Shown here: piece by piece, positions 1 to 11,800 of the stretch
How positions within the stretch are numbered: the stretch's first letter is position 1
Layout of the letters: every line of letters starts with the position of its first letter
NCBI GenBank assembly: GCA_963514095.1
Contig: OY741271.1
Coordinates: 20,593,061 to 20,657,060 of the forward strand
From: Eutrigla gurnardus
Lineage: Eukaryota; Chordata; Actinopteri; Perciformes; Triglidae
Reading direction: 5' to 3'
Length of the DNA: 64,000 nucleotides
Notes under the pieces: model-generated
Told to the model about the DNA's origin: nothing
Seen by the model: the letters and a program-made list of their open reading frames with translations, nothing else
Databases searched by the model: none
Program-made: the position numbers and the translations under genes

Positions 1-759
1 TCTGTAAGAGATGTTAAACTCTAGGGTTCTGGGCAGCCGTGACTGACTCAAAAAAACAAAATCTCTGTGAAATTTTAGAGCACAGACGAAAGAGCAGGAG
101 AGGTAAATGTTCAGTTGAATAAGCATGTGGACCCAAAATAATGTTCCCCGTATTGATAACACTTGTGGGAGCCTGATTTTTTTGTTATGTATATAGACTC
201 CATTGTTTTCCATTTGTAAAATCAAATGATCAAATCAATTCAAGTTGCGTTTTTCCTGTTTTATGATTTATGGCATTAAAACATGGCCACAGTAAGTATA
301 ATGTGACTTGAGCAAAAGTAAATGCCCCAAAACTGATTGTGAGCTTACTGTAAAAAAATGTATTCCCTTTTATCACTAAGTGCTTGATTTCAGTTACATT
401 CTTTGCTGAAATTTTAACCTCATAAATTTTCATTGTCAGTTTTACAATCTTCTATATCACACTCTTGGGGCCGTGAATTGTGGATCATGATAACAACATT
501 CCCCCGTGAAATGCGCTGGTTTCACAGGGCCTCAGGGTGATGATCTATGGTCCTGTGGGAAAAGATTGCTAACCGAAGTTCAAAGGTGCAGACTCAAAAG
601 GCATCTGTAACTAGACTTCACTAACAGTGTGTAGCATCCATACTCATTTTCTTTTTTGTGGACGACATGCACAGCAGCTCAGCACAACTGTGGTGAATGT
701 CATTATTGCTTTTTAGATGTGCAATGGCACTAAATCACGTGAAAATATGAAAGGGTTGC

Positions 760-896
760 TCTTCATGGAAGCCATGTTTCTACAGAAGCCCAGAATAAAC
801 AAAAACAAACACTGGCTCCAGGTAGGACCTTTCAGGGGGTTCTTTTCTTTGCTAGCGCCAAATCCCACACACTGCACCTTTAAGTCAAACTGTAAA
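760..896 (-). repeat. Fragment of a dispersed fish repeat ending in TTAA
   Basis: The stretch resembles a very common teleost repeat that I recall with a CACACACTGCACC end next to TTTAA. Only one end is recognisable. The assignment is from memory of fish genomes. Confidence 0.35.
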
Positions 897-1435
897 TTTG
901 GGCAAAAAACTGCAATGATGGTAACAAACTCAAGGGGATTTCCTTTTAAATAAAAATACAGTATTTGGGTCGATCTAAATCTGGTGAATACAAATTAGAA
1001 GGCAAACACAAAAACAATTAGAGAGGGACACTTGCTTTTCTTCAAAAGAAGACTGTGACTGAAGTCAGCACAAATATCTGTAAATAAGAATGGCACGTAT
1101 AAAACAAACTAAGGTAATTTGCTAGTTTCTCAATTCTGTTCACCCGTCTCAAAACTCCTTTGCCGCCTAGTGAAAGCTGAGTATGTGGTATTTGCCTGCC
1201 GTCTCGTCCTGCTGTACCCCATCACACGTCATAATCTCTCAGCCATCTCAGGCGTCACGCACGAGGATACTTTTAGACACAGGCATGTCCCCGTGTCGCT
1301 GTGGCTGGCTGCGTTTGCATAGGAAAAGTCAACACTCCTCTTTCCAAACAGACACCTCAGAAGGCAGAGCTGCTTGACAATGTTTAATGTACAAACCGTG
1401 CAACAGAAATTAAACCGTCAAAAAGCCATCTACTG

Positions 1436-1640
1436 AGGCGGCCGGTGGCACAGTTAGGGCAGCCGCCCCATGTACAGAGGCTCAACGTCCTCGACGCAGC
1501 GATCCCGGGTTCAACTCCCGGCCCGGGATCAGTTTCCCCGCAATGTCTTCTCCCTCTCTCTCCCTGTTTCCACACTGTCAGTATAAAATAATAAAAGGCT
1601 TGAACGGCGCTCTAGCCGAAAAACATTCTTTAAAAAAAAG
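1436..1640 (+). mobile_element. tRNA-derived SINE
   Basis: A tRNA-like head begins near 1436. It contains an A-box-like region and a clear polymerase III B box, GGTTCAACTCC, at 1508-1518, followed by a CCCGGCCCGGGATC segment, a pyrimidine-rich body, and an A-rich end with AATAAAAG. This is the layout of a common percomorph tRNA-SINE. It lies in mapkapk2 intron 1 on the opposite strand. It is not an intact tRNA: the acceptor stem does not pair. Confidence 0.75.
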
Positions 1641-2717
1641 TCATCTGCTGTGTAAAAAGCCCTTAAATTATGGGCATCACATTAGACAAAAAAAATATCT
1701 ATAACTTACATCTGATGTTAACTCTGGACATCTGCGGGATCCCGGCTCTAAATACTTCCTGTCACTCCAAAATCCACATATCACAACAGGTACTGGAAAT
1801 GCATCACACATGCTAAGAATGTCTTCATCTGAAGGAATGCTGTCGGGTAACATATTTATTGATCTTACGGAACAAAGATTTAGAAGAGGACACTGACCTG
1901 TTGAGAGCCAGAAGAAAGGGGAGTATGAGAAGCAGATTTTCTAAAAGTCAAAGATAAAAGGGAGGCATCTACACTGCTAACTTTCAGCTTGACACATGCT
2001 GGGCTCATCCTTGACTGTGATTTTTTTTGACTGTCAATGTGAAAAAAATGACAGACAACATCATTGTCACCAATACCCAGATTTTGATCCCGTTTACTGC
2101 AACCAAACAATGATTAAAAGAAGTAGCTTTGGAGTTGCTGATTTGTGTATCCAAACTAATTAAACACAGGTTATATTCAGGGCTGCACGATCTATTCTAA
2201 ACTGCTGGATCTTACTTTGCAATGACCTTGAAACTAAAATATACTCCAAACCCTACTGAAGCTTCGTCTCTGTATTAAGTTGCTTCTTTCAAGCGATGTG
2301 AACACTCAGAAGGGGAGAAATCAATGCACACAACATAATCACTAGCCGAAATACTACAGTGTGTCATATTTTTTTCTCGTGTCTGCAAATGTCATTGCAC
2401 TTGCCAGAGGTGATATGATTATAAAAGTGTCAAAACTGTGACACATCCTGGGAGCTAAATACAAAAACAAAAAAAAGAAACCAACAGAATTACCTCAAAT
2501 ATCAATATCAAATATACATCACTGCAGATAGAGGGTATCTATGTAGTAAATACAGACAACTGTCCACTTGACACAGTATTCAAAAATCCACTTTTTTCTT
2601 GTTTTCTGGCTGCAGCACAGAAAGTCACTGTAGTCATCAATTTTAAATAAGTGTATCTAATTTTTCTATGTTTTGTGACACAATTCAACAACAAGATCAA
2701 GAGAACAGCATGTTTAC

Positions 2718-2942
2718 CTTCAGTGCATACTTTTCTCCACTCTCTCTGTGGAGTATTTCCAACACTCTGCCATTAATCCCCATCCCGAGCACCAGACTTG
2801 TTACACTGTAATCGTCTGTTATTATATTCCTTTTGATTTGAAGAGGGTTGTTAAAAGGTTTCACAAGACACTGTGGGAAAGGAGCAGAGTTCAAGTTAGG
2901 CTGCTGTTGGATCGGGAGAGCCGCCCGGAGCTGATTCGACAT
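2718..2942 (-). CDS. mapkapk2: MAP kinase-activated protein kinase 2-like, first coding exon (partial)
   Basis: Seen: 75 codons on the minus strand from an ATG at 2942 to a donor (AAG|GTAAAC) after 2718, phase 0. The last 40 residues read as the start of a CAMK-type kinase domain: a DDY-VTS-VLG approach, the glycine-rich loop GMGINGRV, and YALK, whose lysine (residue 75) is the ATP-anchoring position. The preceding stretch FPQ..VK...LQIKRN resembles the N-terminus of MAPKAPK2. Known: MAPKAPK2/3 are activated by p38 and phosphorylate Hsp27 and AU-rich-RNA-binding proteins. Human MAPKAPK2 neighbours EIF2D, which favours MAPKAPK2 over MAPKAPK3. The next exon would lie left of position 2717 and I find none, so intron 1 exceeds 2.7 kb and leaves the window. 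The ATG was chosen as the first in-frame Met with A at -3; the N-terminus is less certain than the kinase part. Confidence 0.83.
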
Positions 2943-2947
2943 GCTAA

Positions 2948-2962
2948 CTATCGGTATAACAT
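2948..2962 (-). promoter_or_regulatory. Four-codon upstream ORF before mapkapk2 start
   Basis: On the minus strand an ATG at 2962 is followed by three sense codons and TAG, ending 5 nt before the mapkapk2 ATG, in a different frame. The start context is weak (C at -3). It should lie in the 5' leader unless an intron or a different start codon is used. Confidence 0.4.
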
Positions 2963-3340
2963 GTGGCGATAAACCGTCCGACAGGTGCGTCCCTCGTCTC
3001 TGCTCACTGCGAGCGGCTAGGCTAACTGTCTTAGCTGCGCAATGCTAACACCTAGCTCGCGCTGTCCCTGTGTGATATATTAGCCCGCCGCGAGCTACGC
3101 AGCTGTCACTCATGTCCTCCAAGAGCAGCAGGTGGCTGTCCGGGAAGCCGGCTTTCGACTGCCAGACACATACAACTTGGCCCGCTGTTCAACCTGTGTA
3201 ATGTAACTTTACAGCATTACGTTCAACAATTAAGGGATGAACTTCCGGGCTGAAATAATGGCCTTACAGCGTCTCACACAGTCTCGGAGGGGCGTCGCCT
3301 GGGGGTGAATGTTGGAGGCGCCCAGACCAGAGGAGGAGCC
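2963..3340. promoter_or_regulatory. Probable mapkapk2 promoter and 5' leader
   Basis: This segment directly upstream of the minus-strand start is richer in CpG than its surroundings, especially 2980-3130. No TATA box is evident. Its role is inferred from position only. Confidence 0.35.
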
Positions 3341-3440
3341 TCCGAAGAGACGGAGGAGGTTCCTCCTCCTGTCTTTTTAGATGGACAAGTCTCCGAAGAG
3401 ACGGAGGAGGTTCCTCCTCCTGTCTTTTTAGATGGACAAG
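3341..3440. repeat. Two-copy 51-bp tandem repeat
   Basis: A unit starting TCCGAAGAGACGGAGGAGG and ending TTTTTAGATGGACAAG occurs twice, at 3341 and 3392, virtually identical. Since 51 is a multiple of 3, open frames on both strands run through it and look like repeated protein. I see no gene support for them. Confidence 0.85.
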
Positions 3441-6400
3441 AGAGAGATAAAACAAATTTGAAACGTAATTGGCTTAAAAAAAACATGTCAGTAAACTCTT
3501 TTCTCTGGAAGAAAAAAGGAAACAAACTCAGATTTTCGGTTTAACAGCGACACCTTCAGGACAGCTGTGGTAGGGACTAGAGGAGGGCTCCCTGAGGGCG
3601 GGACCACAGTTTTGAAGCCACGATTTCGGCATTTTGGCATTGCCATCTTGGATTCTGGCTGTCGCAATCTTGGGATTCTTGCAACCAGTGAACAGAAGTG
3701 ACCATATTTGAACTGCAGACGAGCAACGGATACATCTGACACAGTGGCACCCCAAAGAGCCATATTTGAGGTGTGTTCACACCAAACACGAAGCAAAATT
3801 TTGGGGGCGGCGCTATCGCATACAAAGTCAATGTAAAGTACATCTTTAGTAGCTAACATAGCATTGATGTGCTAACTCTAGTTCAAGATGGAAACCACTA
3901 ATTGCCTTTTTTCAGATTTATATTTCCCTTGTTTTATCAAGTTTTATCTACTTGCATTAGCCCAAACAACAGTTGGCTTGTTGTTGCAGCTGGACAGTAA
4001 GCCAACAGCGAGAATGGTTTTGCAGATTGGAAGAAGCCAGGGAGAGATTGGAGAACTTCCCTCTGCTGACGCAGCTTCACGATTCGCTGCCTCAGCTGTT
4101 CAGGCAGCTATTTTTGAAGACGTAAACACAAACTGCTCATTCTGTTATGGATATTCAGAAACAGTTTTACAATTATCCTGAAATTGTTCTCACGCCAAGC
4201 AAAAACTTTTCATGTGTTTTTCGATCTTATCTTTTAAAGACTTAACTCTGTTGTGGGAAAATGTTGTGCTGATAATGATGTTGGCATGATAAATATAAAC
4301 TGAATAAATAAAGAATATTTTGCTTTTTTCCTGAAGAATGTTGAGCAAAATGTGAAACAACATTCTAACCAAGAAGACTAACCAAAAGGCAATCAAGACA
4401 CTATTTGTATGTTTTATAATATGTTGGTCTAATCTGCTATACCCTTGGCTCTATTGGTCTATTTGTATACTATCACCTCTATACTGAATCTGGGTGGTGA
4501 TAAGTTGTTAATTTGTTTAAAATAATATGATACCAAGGGTAGGTATTCCTCATCAATTTGTTTAGGTCACCAGCTCACTGACCCTAACTACCACCATGTT
4601 ACAGATATTACTTTCAAGATTTTTCTGCAAAATAAGATGCTACAGTCTAACGTAGGTCACTATTGGGGTACAAGCGTACCCACTTTTTAAACATACCAAT
4701 TTAATTTCCAATCTTTAAATATACAGTATGTCGTTTCCATGTCAGACAGTGTTTATCATTAAGTATTTGTGATTATTAGGGACTTAATGTGTTTCCCATA
4801 AAGTACCCAATAATCTACCTTGGAGACTTGCACCTTGCCACTTCTCAGGGCCATGCTGGCTGAAAGTCTGGAAGAATGCAGTGCATCAGGTCTACGGTGA
4901 TGTCGACAACCCACCCATCTTGAAACAGTGAACCCCTCTTGTTAACCATGCTTTATGGTTGTGACCGTTTTGCTGTTTGAACACCATCCGTATCTATACA
5001 ACTAATGTGTCTGTGAATAACTTGCTAACTAGCTCTAGTTCTTCCTAGATCCAGCCTCTTAATGTTGCTCTCAAAGTGCACCAAATTGATTTGATGCATT
5101 TCACTTTTAACTAATTATTACAGGGGAGCATGGCCCAGGGCCCCAACCACAGTCTCACAAAAACTGTGGGAAACGTTGTAATGTACAGTGCAATATAAAC
5201 TGAGCTTTATCGTAAAAGTGCTGGTTTATTGGTTGTGAATTGCAGAAAATACAGTATCATTAATAAGAGTTTATTTTTATTTCTTTTAAATGTGTGTTTT
5301 ACAGTTACGCATGAAAACTGGGAAACAGGACAATAGTGTGTCCAGAGACGCTTTTAAACCTAAACTGTTGTATGAAGACACTGCTGCAGGCTACAGGCTT
5401 GGTTGCAGTTTTAATTTGCATCACATGAAACCATGTGTGTTGCCCAGTTTTATTTGATTCCCATTTTGTCACTGATGACTGATGTCTTGGCAATTTGATT
5501 CTCTATGGTCCTAGAATTGCTTTTTCTGAAAAGTTACCTGAGATAACTTGATGCTATATCAGTCAATTTAATTATATTTCAGACAGCAGATCTGAATCAC
5601 ATGAGTAGGCTATATTCGGCCAGTCATTTCCAAAGACTGGGCCGGAAACCACAAGGGGGCACTGGAGATTTTATTTTATTTTATTTTAATTTTATACAAT
5701 TTATTTTCTATCAGCAGTACACTTTTGAGCCACATTTTTTTGACAACCTCAGTCAGTATTACGTGAGCATGGTCTACCTACGGCACAAGCCTAGCCTAAA
5801 GCTTATTAGCAGCAAGATGCCTCCCTTCTCCATGGACGACTACCACAAACAGAAAATGACAGAGATAGAAAGGAAAATCCACTGGTTAGAAGTTAATGTG
5901 AAAGTGAATGGATGTTGTGGGAATGACACCACTTTATCATTGACTCAAAACAGTGGATAAGAGCATGCTAACACACGGCTAATTCCCAATTAGCAAGATG
6001 CAACAAAAGGGAGGGCTATGCACTGTTGCAGTTTGCAGCCATGTGTGAAGCAGTCAGTACCTCCAAGTCCATGGTTTTCTGCCATAAACAGTGACTGCCC
6101 GAAGAAAGGGAGTTCAAAAATTTCGGGTTCACATTCACAAGTGAAGGAAAAAAGGACTGTAAGATGGATGTATGCCTTCCTAGCCTGCTTCCCCAAGACC
6201 CAACCCCTGGATAAACAGGAACAAGGGAGGGATGGATGGATATCCAGGTCTATGTACCAGGTAATAAATCCGCAGTAGCTGTTTCAGTGGAGCACCCTTG
6301 TGCAAAGTCCAAGAGTAAATCATGCCCTGAAATTTGTGTTGGGAGAGGCTGGTCTGCATTTTGATCCTCTTCTACTGCTGATGGACACAATCATGGACAG

Positions 6401-7147
6401 CTGTGAACTCGCAACAAACCGTTCCAACAACCAAGTGTGCAACTGGATCTCCATCCGATGACCTGGATAACCTCTTAAATTCACACAACAGAGCAAGGAC
6501 CGAAAGTAATTCAGAAAGTAAAAGGCTTCAGTGACAACTTCCAACTGGGCCTCAAATTCAAACAAAAAGCATGTGCAGTACAAACCACAACCAAAATGAC
6601 TCTTGTTTTCTCAAGGGTATGGTCTATGACTTCTCAGAAAGGATCCTTCACATTATGGCTCGACTGTGAAAAACATTGTACTGTACGTAGGGTCAAGTGA
6701 GGTTGTAAAACAATAGTGGCACATTGCTTTCAGCTGCATATACCTGCCATTCAGTTAAATCCTTTTTCTAACTCCCTTACTTCCCTTCCTTCCATCTCCA
6801 CTAGTTGGGCCACAATCGGCACGCCTACCACCTTTCCTGAAACAGCTTCATCCTCTGTCTCCGCAGCCTGACAAGGTTGTTTGTGTACAAAATGCATCAA
6901 GCTCTAATCGATATCTGCTGGGTTCAGATTTCAAGTTAATGGCACTCACAATAGCATTCTTTCCGGGACAATCTGGGTCCTGTGTGCCTCCTCAATTTCC
7001 GTCTTGATAGGTAACAGAAAAACAGTGAATCTGCTAAAAAAAGGAAGCACTCGACCGATTCTGCAAGAGTATCAAATTTGGCACAGATTCTCTGTCTGCC
7101 CCAGCCCGTCCTAAAAGAATTGGGCCGATAATGTGTTAGACAAACTA
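3441..7147. other. Intergenic DNA between mapkapk2 and eif2d, left part
   Basis: No convincing exon. A copy of the dispersed repeat described at 7975-8260 appears around 3550-3760, with the shared phrase ACCATATTTG near 3700. From about 3765 there is a segment starting GTGTGTTCACACCAAACACG, typical of a fish MITE end. Open frames at 3888-4181, 5601-5960 and 6018-6278 match nothing I know. Confidence 0.4.
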
Positions 7148-7720
7148 AAACTAGCTTTATTAAATGTCCAGTATTTGGCAGGAAAACATTTTTGATAAAT
7201 TACTTTATTGTCAAGCACAATATTGATTTAACTGTATTAACTGAAACTTGGATCAAAAAAATAACCATGCGGCTGTTCTTATAGAATCTTCAGTTTCATT
7301 AGTGGGACTAGATGGCTTCAGAAAGGAGGTTGAGGAGGAGTTCCAGTGCAAGCATATATATTATGGGAATGTTGCTTCTTTTTAATATTCAGCTGGGTTG
7401 CTCCACTCGAGTCATGTTTCAAAATATCTACAGGCCCGCTAAAAACCTTTTCATGACTTTTCTTAACTGCTGTCTGGAATCTGTATGGATTTTGACTGTG
7501 TAGTTATGGTTGATGATTTTAACATAAGTTGAAACCCCCCGAGGACAGAGACACTAAAGAATTATGTTGTGGTATTGGGAGTGACTCGGCATGTGACAGA
7601 GCCCACACAAAATAAGGGTCACACTCTGGACTTCATTGTCTCCAAGGGTCTGAACATTTCTATGGTTGTGGTGACAGATGTTGCTGTTACTGATCATTCT
7701 CAAAAGGCAACAAAAAAATG
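7148..7720 (+). mobile_element. Decayed LINE endonuclease (CR1/Rex1-like)
   Basis: Translation in shifting frames gives pieces of an APE-type LINE endonuclease. LALLNVQYLAGKTFLIN and LTVLTETWI lie near 7150-7255, DDFNI near 7512-7527, HVTEPTQNKGHTLDFIVS near 7590-7645, and DVAVTDHS near 7678-7701, the last being the conserved D-H segment. In-frame stops and frame changes show it is dead. It lies 1.1 kb upstream of eif2d in the same orientation. Confidence 0.75.
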
Positions 7721-7784
7721 GCAACAAATATGGATAAACCTCAAAATAATTAGAAGACAACAACCACGTAAGTAAAAAAAAGCT

Positions 7785-8260
7785 GTGGGTTATGGATTTT
7801 ACCGGAAGTTACCATATTTGGGCTACGGGAGAGATAGGTGAATCTGACGAAAACGAGCAGTACCCCGAGCGGGCAACCTTACTGCATCTGGTTCCATCTG
7901 GCTTCTGGTTTGAAGCTGTTGACAAAGTTAGCATCCATAATTAATAATAATCAACATTTCAGCTAAGTGTGAAGCTAGTCTTAGTAGCTAATCATACCCT
8001 GCTCTATCATCTATTTGACTCTAAACGGTGCATAATTGACTTAATGAACACCATGCCACATTGAAGAAGACTTCAAACTACAGACTGAGACCATAAACTC
8101 ATGTTTACAATATTTACTGCGACAATAAATCAACTGGGAAGAAGGGTAATTTTCTCATTGACTTTTATGCAATCATATTTCTTTTTGCAGCCAGAGGAGT
8201 CACCCCCTGGTGGCCAGCAGAGAGAATGTAAGGTACCTTCAGAATGTAAGGCACCTTCAC
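7785..8260 (+). repeat. Dispersed teleost repeat, longest copy in the window
   Basis: Shared phrases include CTATCATCTATTTGACTCTA, CCATAAACTCATGTTTACAA, GTAATTTTCTCAT and AGTCACCCCCTG. The same phrases recur near 43825-43925 (+), 51900-52290 (+), 36775-36965 (-) and 38160-38290 (-). No coding capacity is evident. The superfamily is unknown to me; a non-autonomous DNA element is likely. Confidence 0.6.
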
Positions 8261-8796
8261 CTTCATCGCTGAACTCCATTCAGAAAACAAATATTTTAAA
8301 AGGGATTTGCATATCGTCTTGCATACAGACGTTACAAACCATGCCGTTGGACTTTGTACAACTTGTCTTCATTATGTAGTAAATCTGGTAAGAAAAGTGA
8401 AATTCACAGAGCACCTCTGGGTGATGTTATGAACCCAGAGCGGGACTGAGTTTGAATACCTGGCATATCTGGGACTTCACAGCATGTACAAAGCAGCAAT
8501 AGTGGTAATTTCACCCATGATGTCCATTTAGACACCGACACTGACGACATTGTCGGTGTGTAACTTGGCTTCTCGTTTGGCGTGAACGCTCCTTCACCTT
8601 GTCCGTTTGTACTTCGTTCGGCGTATGGAACGAACGTTTCCTTCACAGTTTCACGTCGGACATAAATATGTGTCGGACCACCATTCCCCAGCGAGGAATA
8701 TCCCTTTTGAGAAACACATTAGGCTATCGCGTTGGAGTTGTGTTTGAGTTCGTGTGTCCATGTAATGAAAACAGAAACACTGTCTCAGAGGCGGAC
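8261..8796 (+). promoter_or_regulatory. Probable eif2d promoter region
   Basis: This is upstream of the eif2d start. Part of 8420-8560 matches a repeat also present near 22480-22600 (shared phrases around GGGACTTCACA and AAAGCAGC). I cannot place the transcription start; no TATA box stands out. Confidence 0.3.
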
Positions 8797-8820
8797 ATGC
8801 TGAAGCTGTTTACTATCTGA
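8797..8820 (+). promoter_or_regulatory. Upstream ORF abutting the eif2d start
   Basis: ATG at 8797, six further codons, then TGA at 8818-8820; the eif2d ATG follows at 8825, 4 nt later and in another frame. The uORF start has G at -3, the main start A at -3. An in-frame ATG at 8599 would give a 73-codon version with the same stop if the leader reaches that far. A regulatory role is inferred. Confidence 0.55.
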
Positions 8821-8824
8821 TAAG

Positions 8825-11800
8825 ATGTTTGCCAGACAGTTTCGAGTCAAATCCAACACGGCAATCAAAGGATCAGACAGGTGAGTCAGGGCTGCTGCTG
8901 TCAGCTCAACACAGTGTGCTTGTGCTTGTCGCTATTTATTCATAGCTAGTGTATCTGGCTTTCTATTTACGAAAGTTAGTGGTTCAGGAAGAACCAATCT
9001 ACTCAAAAAGCACAACTTTAAACGTGTCAGAAGGCTTTCCATGTATTAGACCCCACCTGACGTTGCTGGATTAAGTTAGAAATCGAGTAGTTGTTGAGTT
9101 AAACTTCGTGTTTGTCCACGAAATTATAGAGATTCAGACCCCAGCACTACATTACTTCCAAGTTGTAGTTAGCTATTATGAATTAATTGTATTTATTCTC
9201 TTGAATCCTACTGTACTTAGCTGATAAAATCAGTTCTAGTGGACAGTTTAGCTAGGTAGCTTTTGTCGTGCAAAGCCAATATCAGTCATATGTACCCCCA
9301 GAATAATCTGCAGTACTTTGTTTGTTACATCACATGACAAAATGTTAGTAACAGACCGACCTTCATATTCAGTTTAATGTTATTAATAGCAGCTTCTGGT
9401 CATTGTGCTGCTCAGCCCTCATTGTGTTATTTACCATATCATTCACAGGTGTCAGACGAAATGCTCAAAGTATATATTATAAATAAATATATTTCTTTTA
9501 CAAGGCAGTCCATTACTAGAAAAGATGCAATTTAAGAAAATACATATTACAGTACAGTATGTTCAATCAATAATTTCAACCTGTTGTGCAGTTTAAGTAA
9601 GTGAGTGAAAAAACAACAACATTATTTTAAGGAAAGTATTGAAAATATTCCATTAATAAAACATTACCCAGTGACGGAGACTTCCTGTTTTCACCTACAG
9701 GAGAAAGCTGAAAGCTGACATATGCGCGGCCTTCCCTTCACTGAGTGCTGATGAGCTGTCAGAGCTGGTCCCCAACAAAGAGGAATTAAATGTGCTGAAG
9801 ATTTATGCACATAAAGGAGATGCCGTGACAGTTTATGTTCTTCACAAAAATCCTCTGTTCTTCGAACTGGAGAGGCGACTTTATCCTACAGGTAATGAGA
9901 TGGCACTCTGTTGTAGGTACATTGTGAGGATTGATTGGATGATTAGAGCGAGGCAAGAATGAGTCCTAAAAGCCGGAAATGACTCGGGTGTTTTTGCACT
10001 TCCGGTTCCCTTGTCTCAAAGTCGATGGTTTAGTCAAACGTAAAAATTCTCTGCACACGCTCAATACTGTGAAGTAATTGTGTATTTTGTTATCTTTTTC
10101 AGTGTATGTGCTTTGGCGCTACCCTGCTGTCCTGCCAACATTCAGGACTTGGCCTCCTGTGCTTCAGAAGTTGATCGGCGGGGCAGGTACGCTTCGTTTT
10201 CATAGATACTGTACTGTACATCTATCACAATGTAGCATGTTTTCTGGTAATTACTTCATACTCGCAGTAAAGCTCTTTTTTGTATGCTCCTATTCATGTA
10301 CTCAGTATTTTGTCATTTCCTGAAGAACTTTATTGCAAAGTGAACGTTAAAAATAACATCAATATGTCCACATTGACATACACTGACTATGTTTACATGC
10401 GTGTACAGAATGAATCAGATGAAGATAGTGATATTTGTTTCTTACCAAAATGTGAAGTGCTTCCAATATGTTTGAACTGTAAGCGTTTTAAACACATTCT
10501 GATGATTATCTGGACAATACTGTGAATTATTTTGGCCAGGATAACTGTGACATGAAATGTTCATATCGCCCCATGCTTAATCATGATATCTCATTATATG
10601 AATTTATAATGACACTATTCCACTGAAAGACGATAAATTATCATGTTGAATTATTGCCCAGCCCTAATGTGAAGCAACAAATGCTGCGTTTCCCCCAAAG
10701 ATCTCATGCTGCCGGGTGTGGTGGTGCCTTCGAGTGGCCTCCCAGATGTGAAAGAGGGTGACTGCTGTTCTGTTACATTAGTGAACAACAGGTGAGTTAT
10801 CATGAAAGATTTAGAGAGACGTCTCCCGTGTTCCTCGCGCATTTAAGCGTGACGCTGTTCTGTTGTGAAGAGCTCCTGTTGCAGTCGGCACCGCTGCTGT
10901 GTCCAGAGGAGAGATGCACAGTTTGGGCATGAAAGGCAGAGGAGTGTGTGTTCTCCACACCTACATGGATAATCTCTGGTGAGTCGCTTCCACCTTCCTG
11001 CACATTTCAATGATGAGTGTGAAGGGATGGTTTGACATCTCTTGCAGAGCGTTAAATGAGAAGCCTGATGTCTCATTCTCGGCAATAACATTAATAACTG
11101 TGAACTATGATTTTTTTAATTTTTTTTATATTCCGTTAATATCCTTTTTAGCTCTCAGAAAATTACTTTTTATTTGTTCTTACCGTTTTCTTTGGTTTTA
11201 ACCTGCGTGTCACTTCTTGGTTTTTGATATTATGATTTTATTCTTTTGGTTTTAATCCTAAACTTCTAACTTGTTAAACAATTAAAGGCACTAATGAAGT
11301 GGAAAGTGACCTAAATAACTTCTAAAAAAAAGAATCGCCTCATGCAGAGCTGGTATTGTGAAAGTTTAAATAATTGTAGCCCAAATTATGACGTTTCTAG
11401 GATTTACAATCACACTTTTTTAACCTTGTTTTAGGGCTTTTGGAGACAAGTCAGGTCCTCCTTCTCTACCGGATGCAGAGAGTGAAGGACTAGAGCTGAA
11501 TGGAGAGGAATACGAGGATGAGGATGATGGGAAGGAGGAGCCAGAGGAGGTTGAGAAGTGCAAGGAGGAGGAGCAGACTCCCAGTGAAACGATCCCAGAT
11601 CAAGCCTGCTCTGGTGTTCAGGAGCTGAGTCTGGCTGAGCAGGAGGAAGAGAGGGGGGACAAGGGCAATGAGGAAGAGGAGGGGAACCAGGATGACCAGA
11701 AAATGCCACAAGGTACCAGACTTAGTCACACCTCCCACTATAGTTGTTGCAATGCGATTTATTTAATAAAAGAAATACATCTATGGCAAATTGTTGAAGT

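Larger units (their letters stand above)
1..2717. other. mapkapk2 intron 1, to the left edge
   Basis: I see no further MAPKAPK2 exon on the minus strand. The stretch is A/T-rich unique-looking DNA with two repeat pieces, listed separately at 760-896 and 1436-1640. The remainder shows nothing I can name. Confidence 0.5.

Noticed and set aside
1436..1530. Functional tRNA gene
   Set aside because: B box is good but the cloverleaf arms do not pair and a SINE body and A-rich tail follow.
3264..3544. Short proteins with an internal repeat on both strands
   Set aside because: Caused by the 51-bp tandem duplication; no homology or gene structure.
5601..6278. Possible small genes (119 and 86 codons)
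   Set aside because: Low-complexity Phe/Tyr stretch in one, no recognisable domain in either, no splice-linked neighbour exons.
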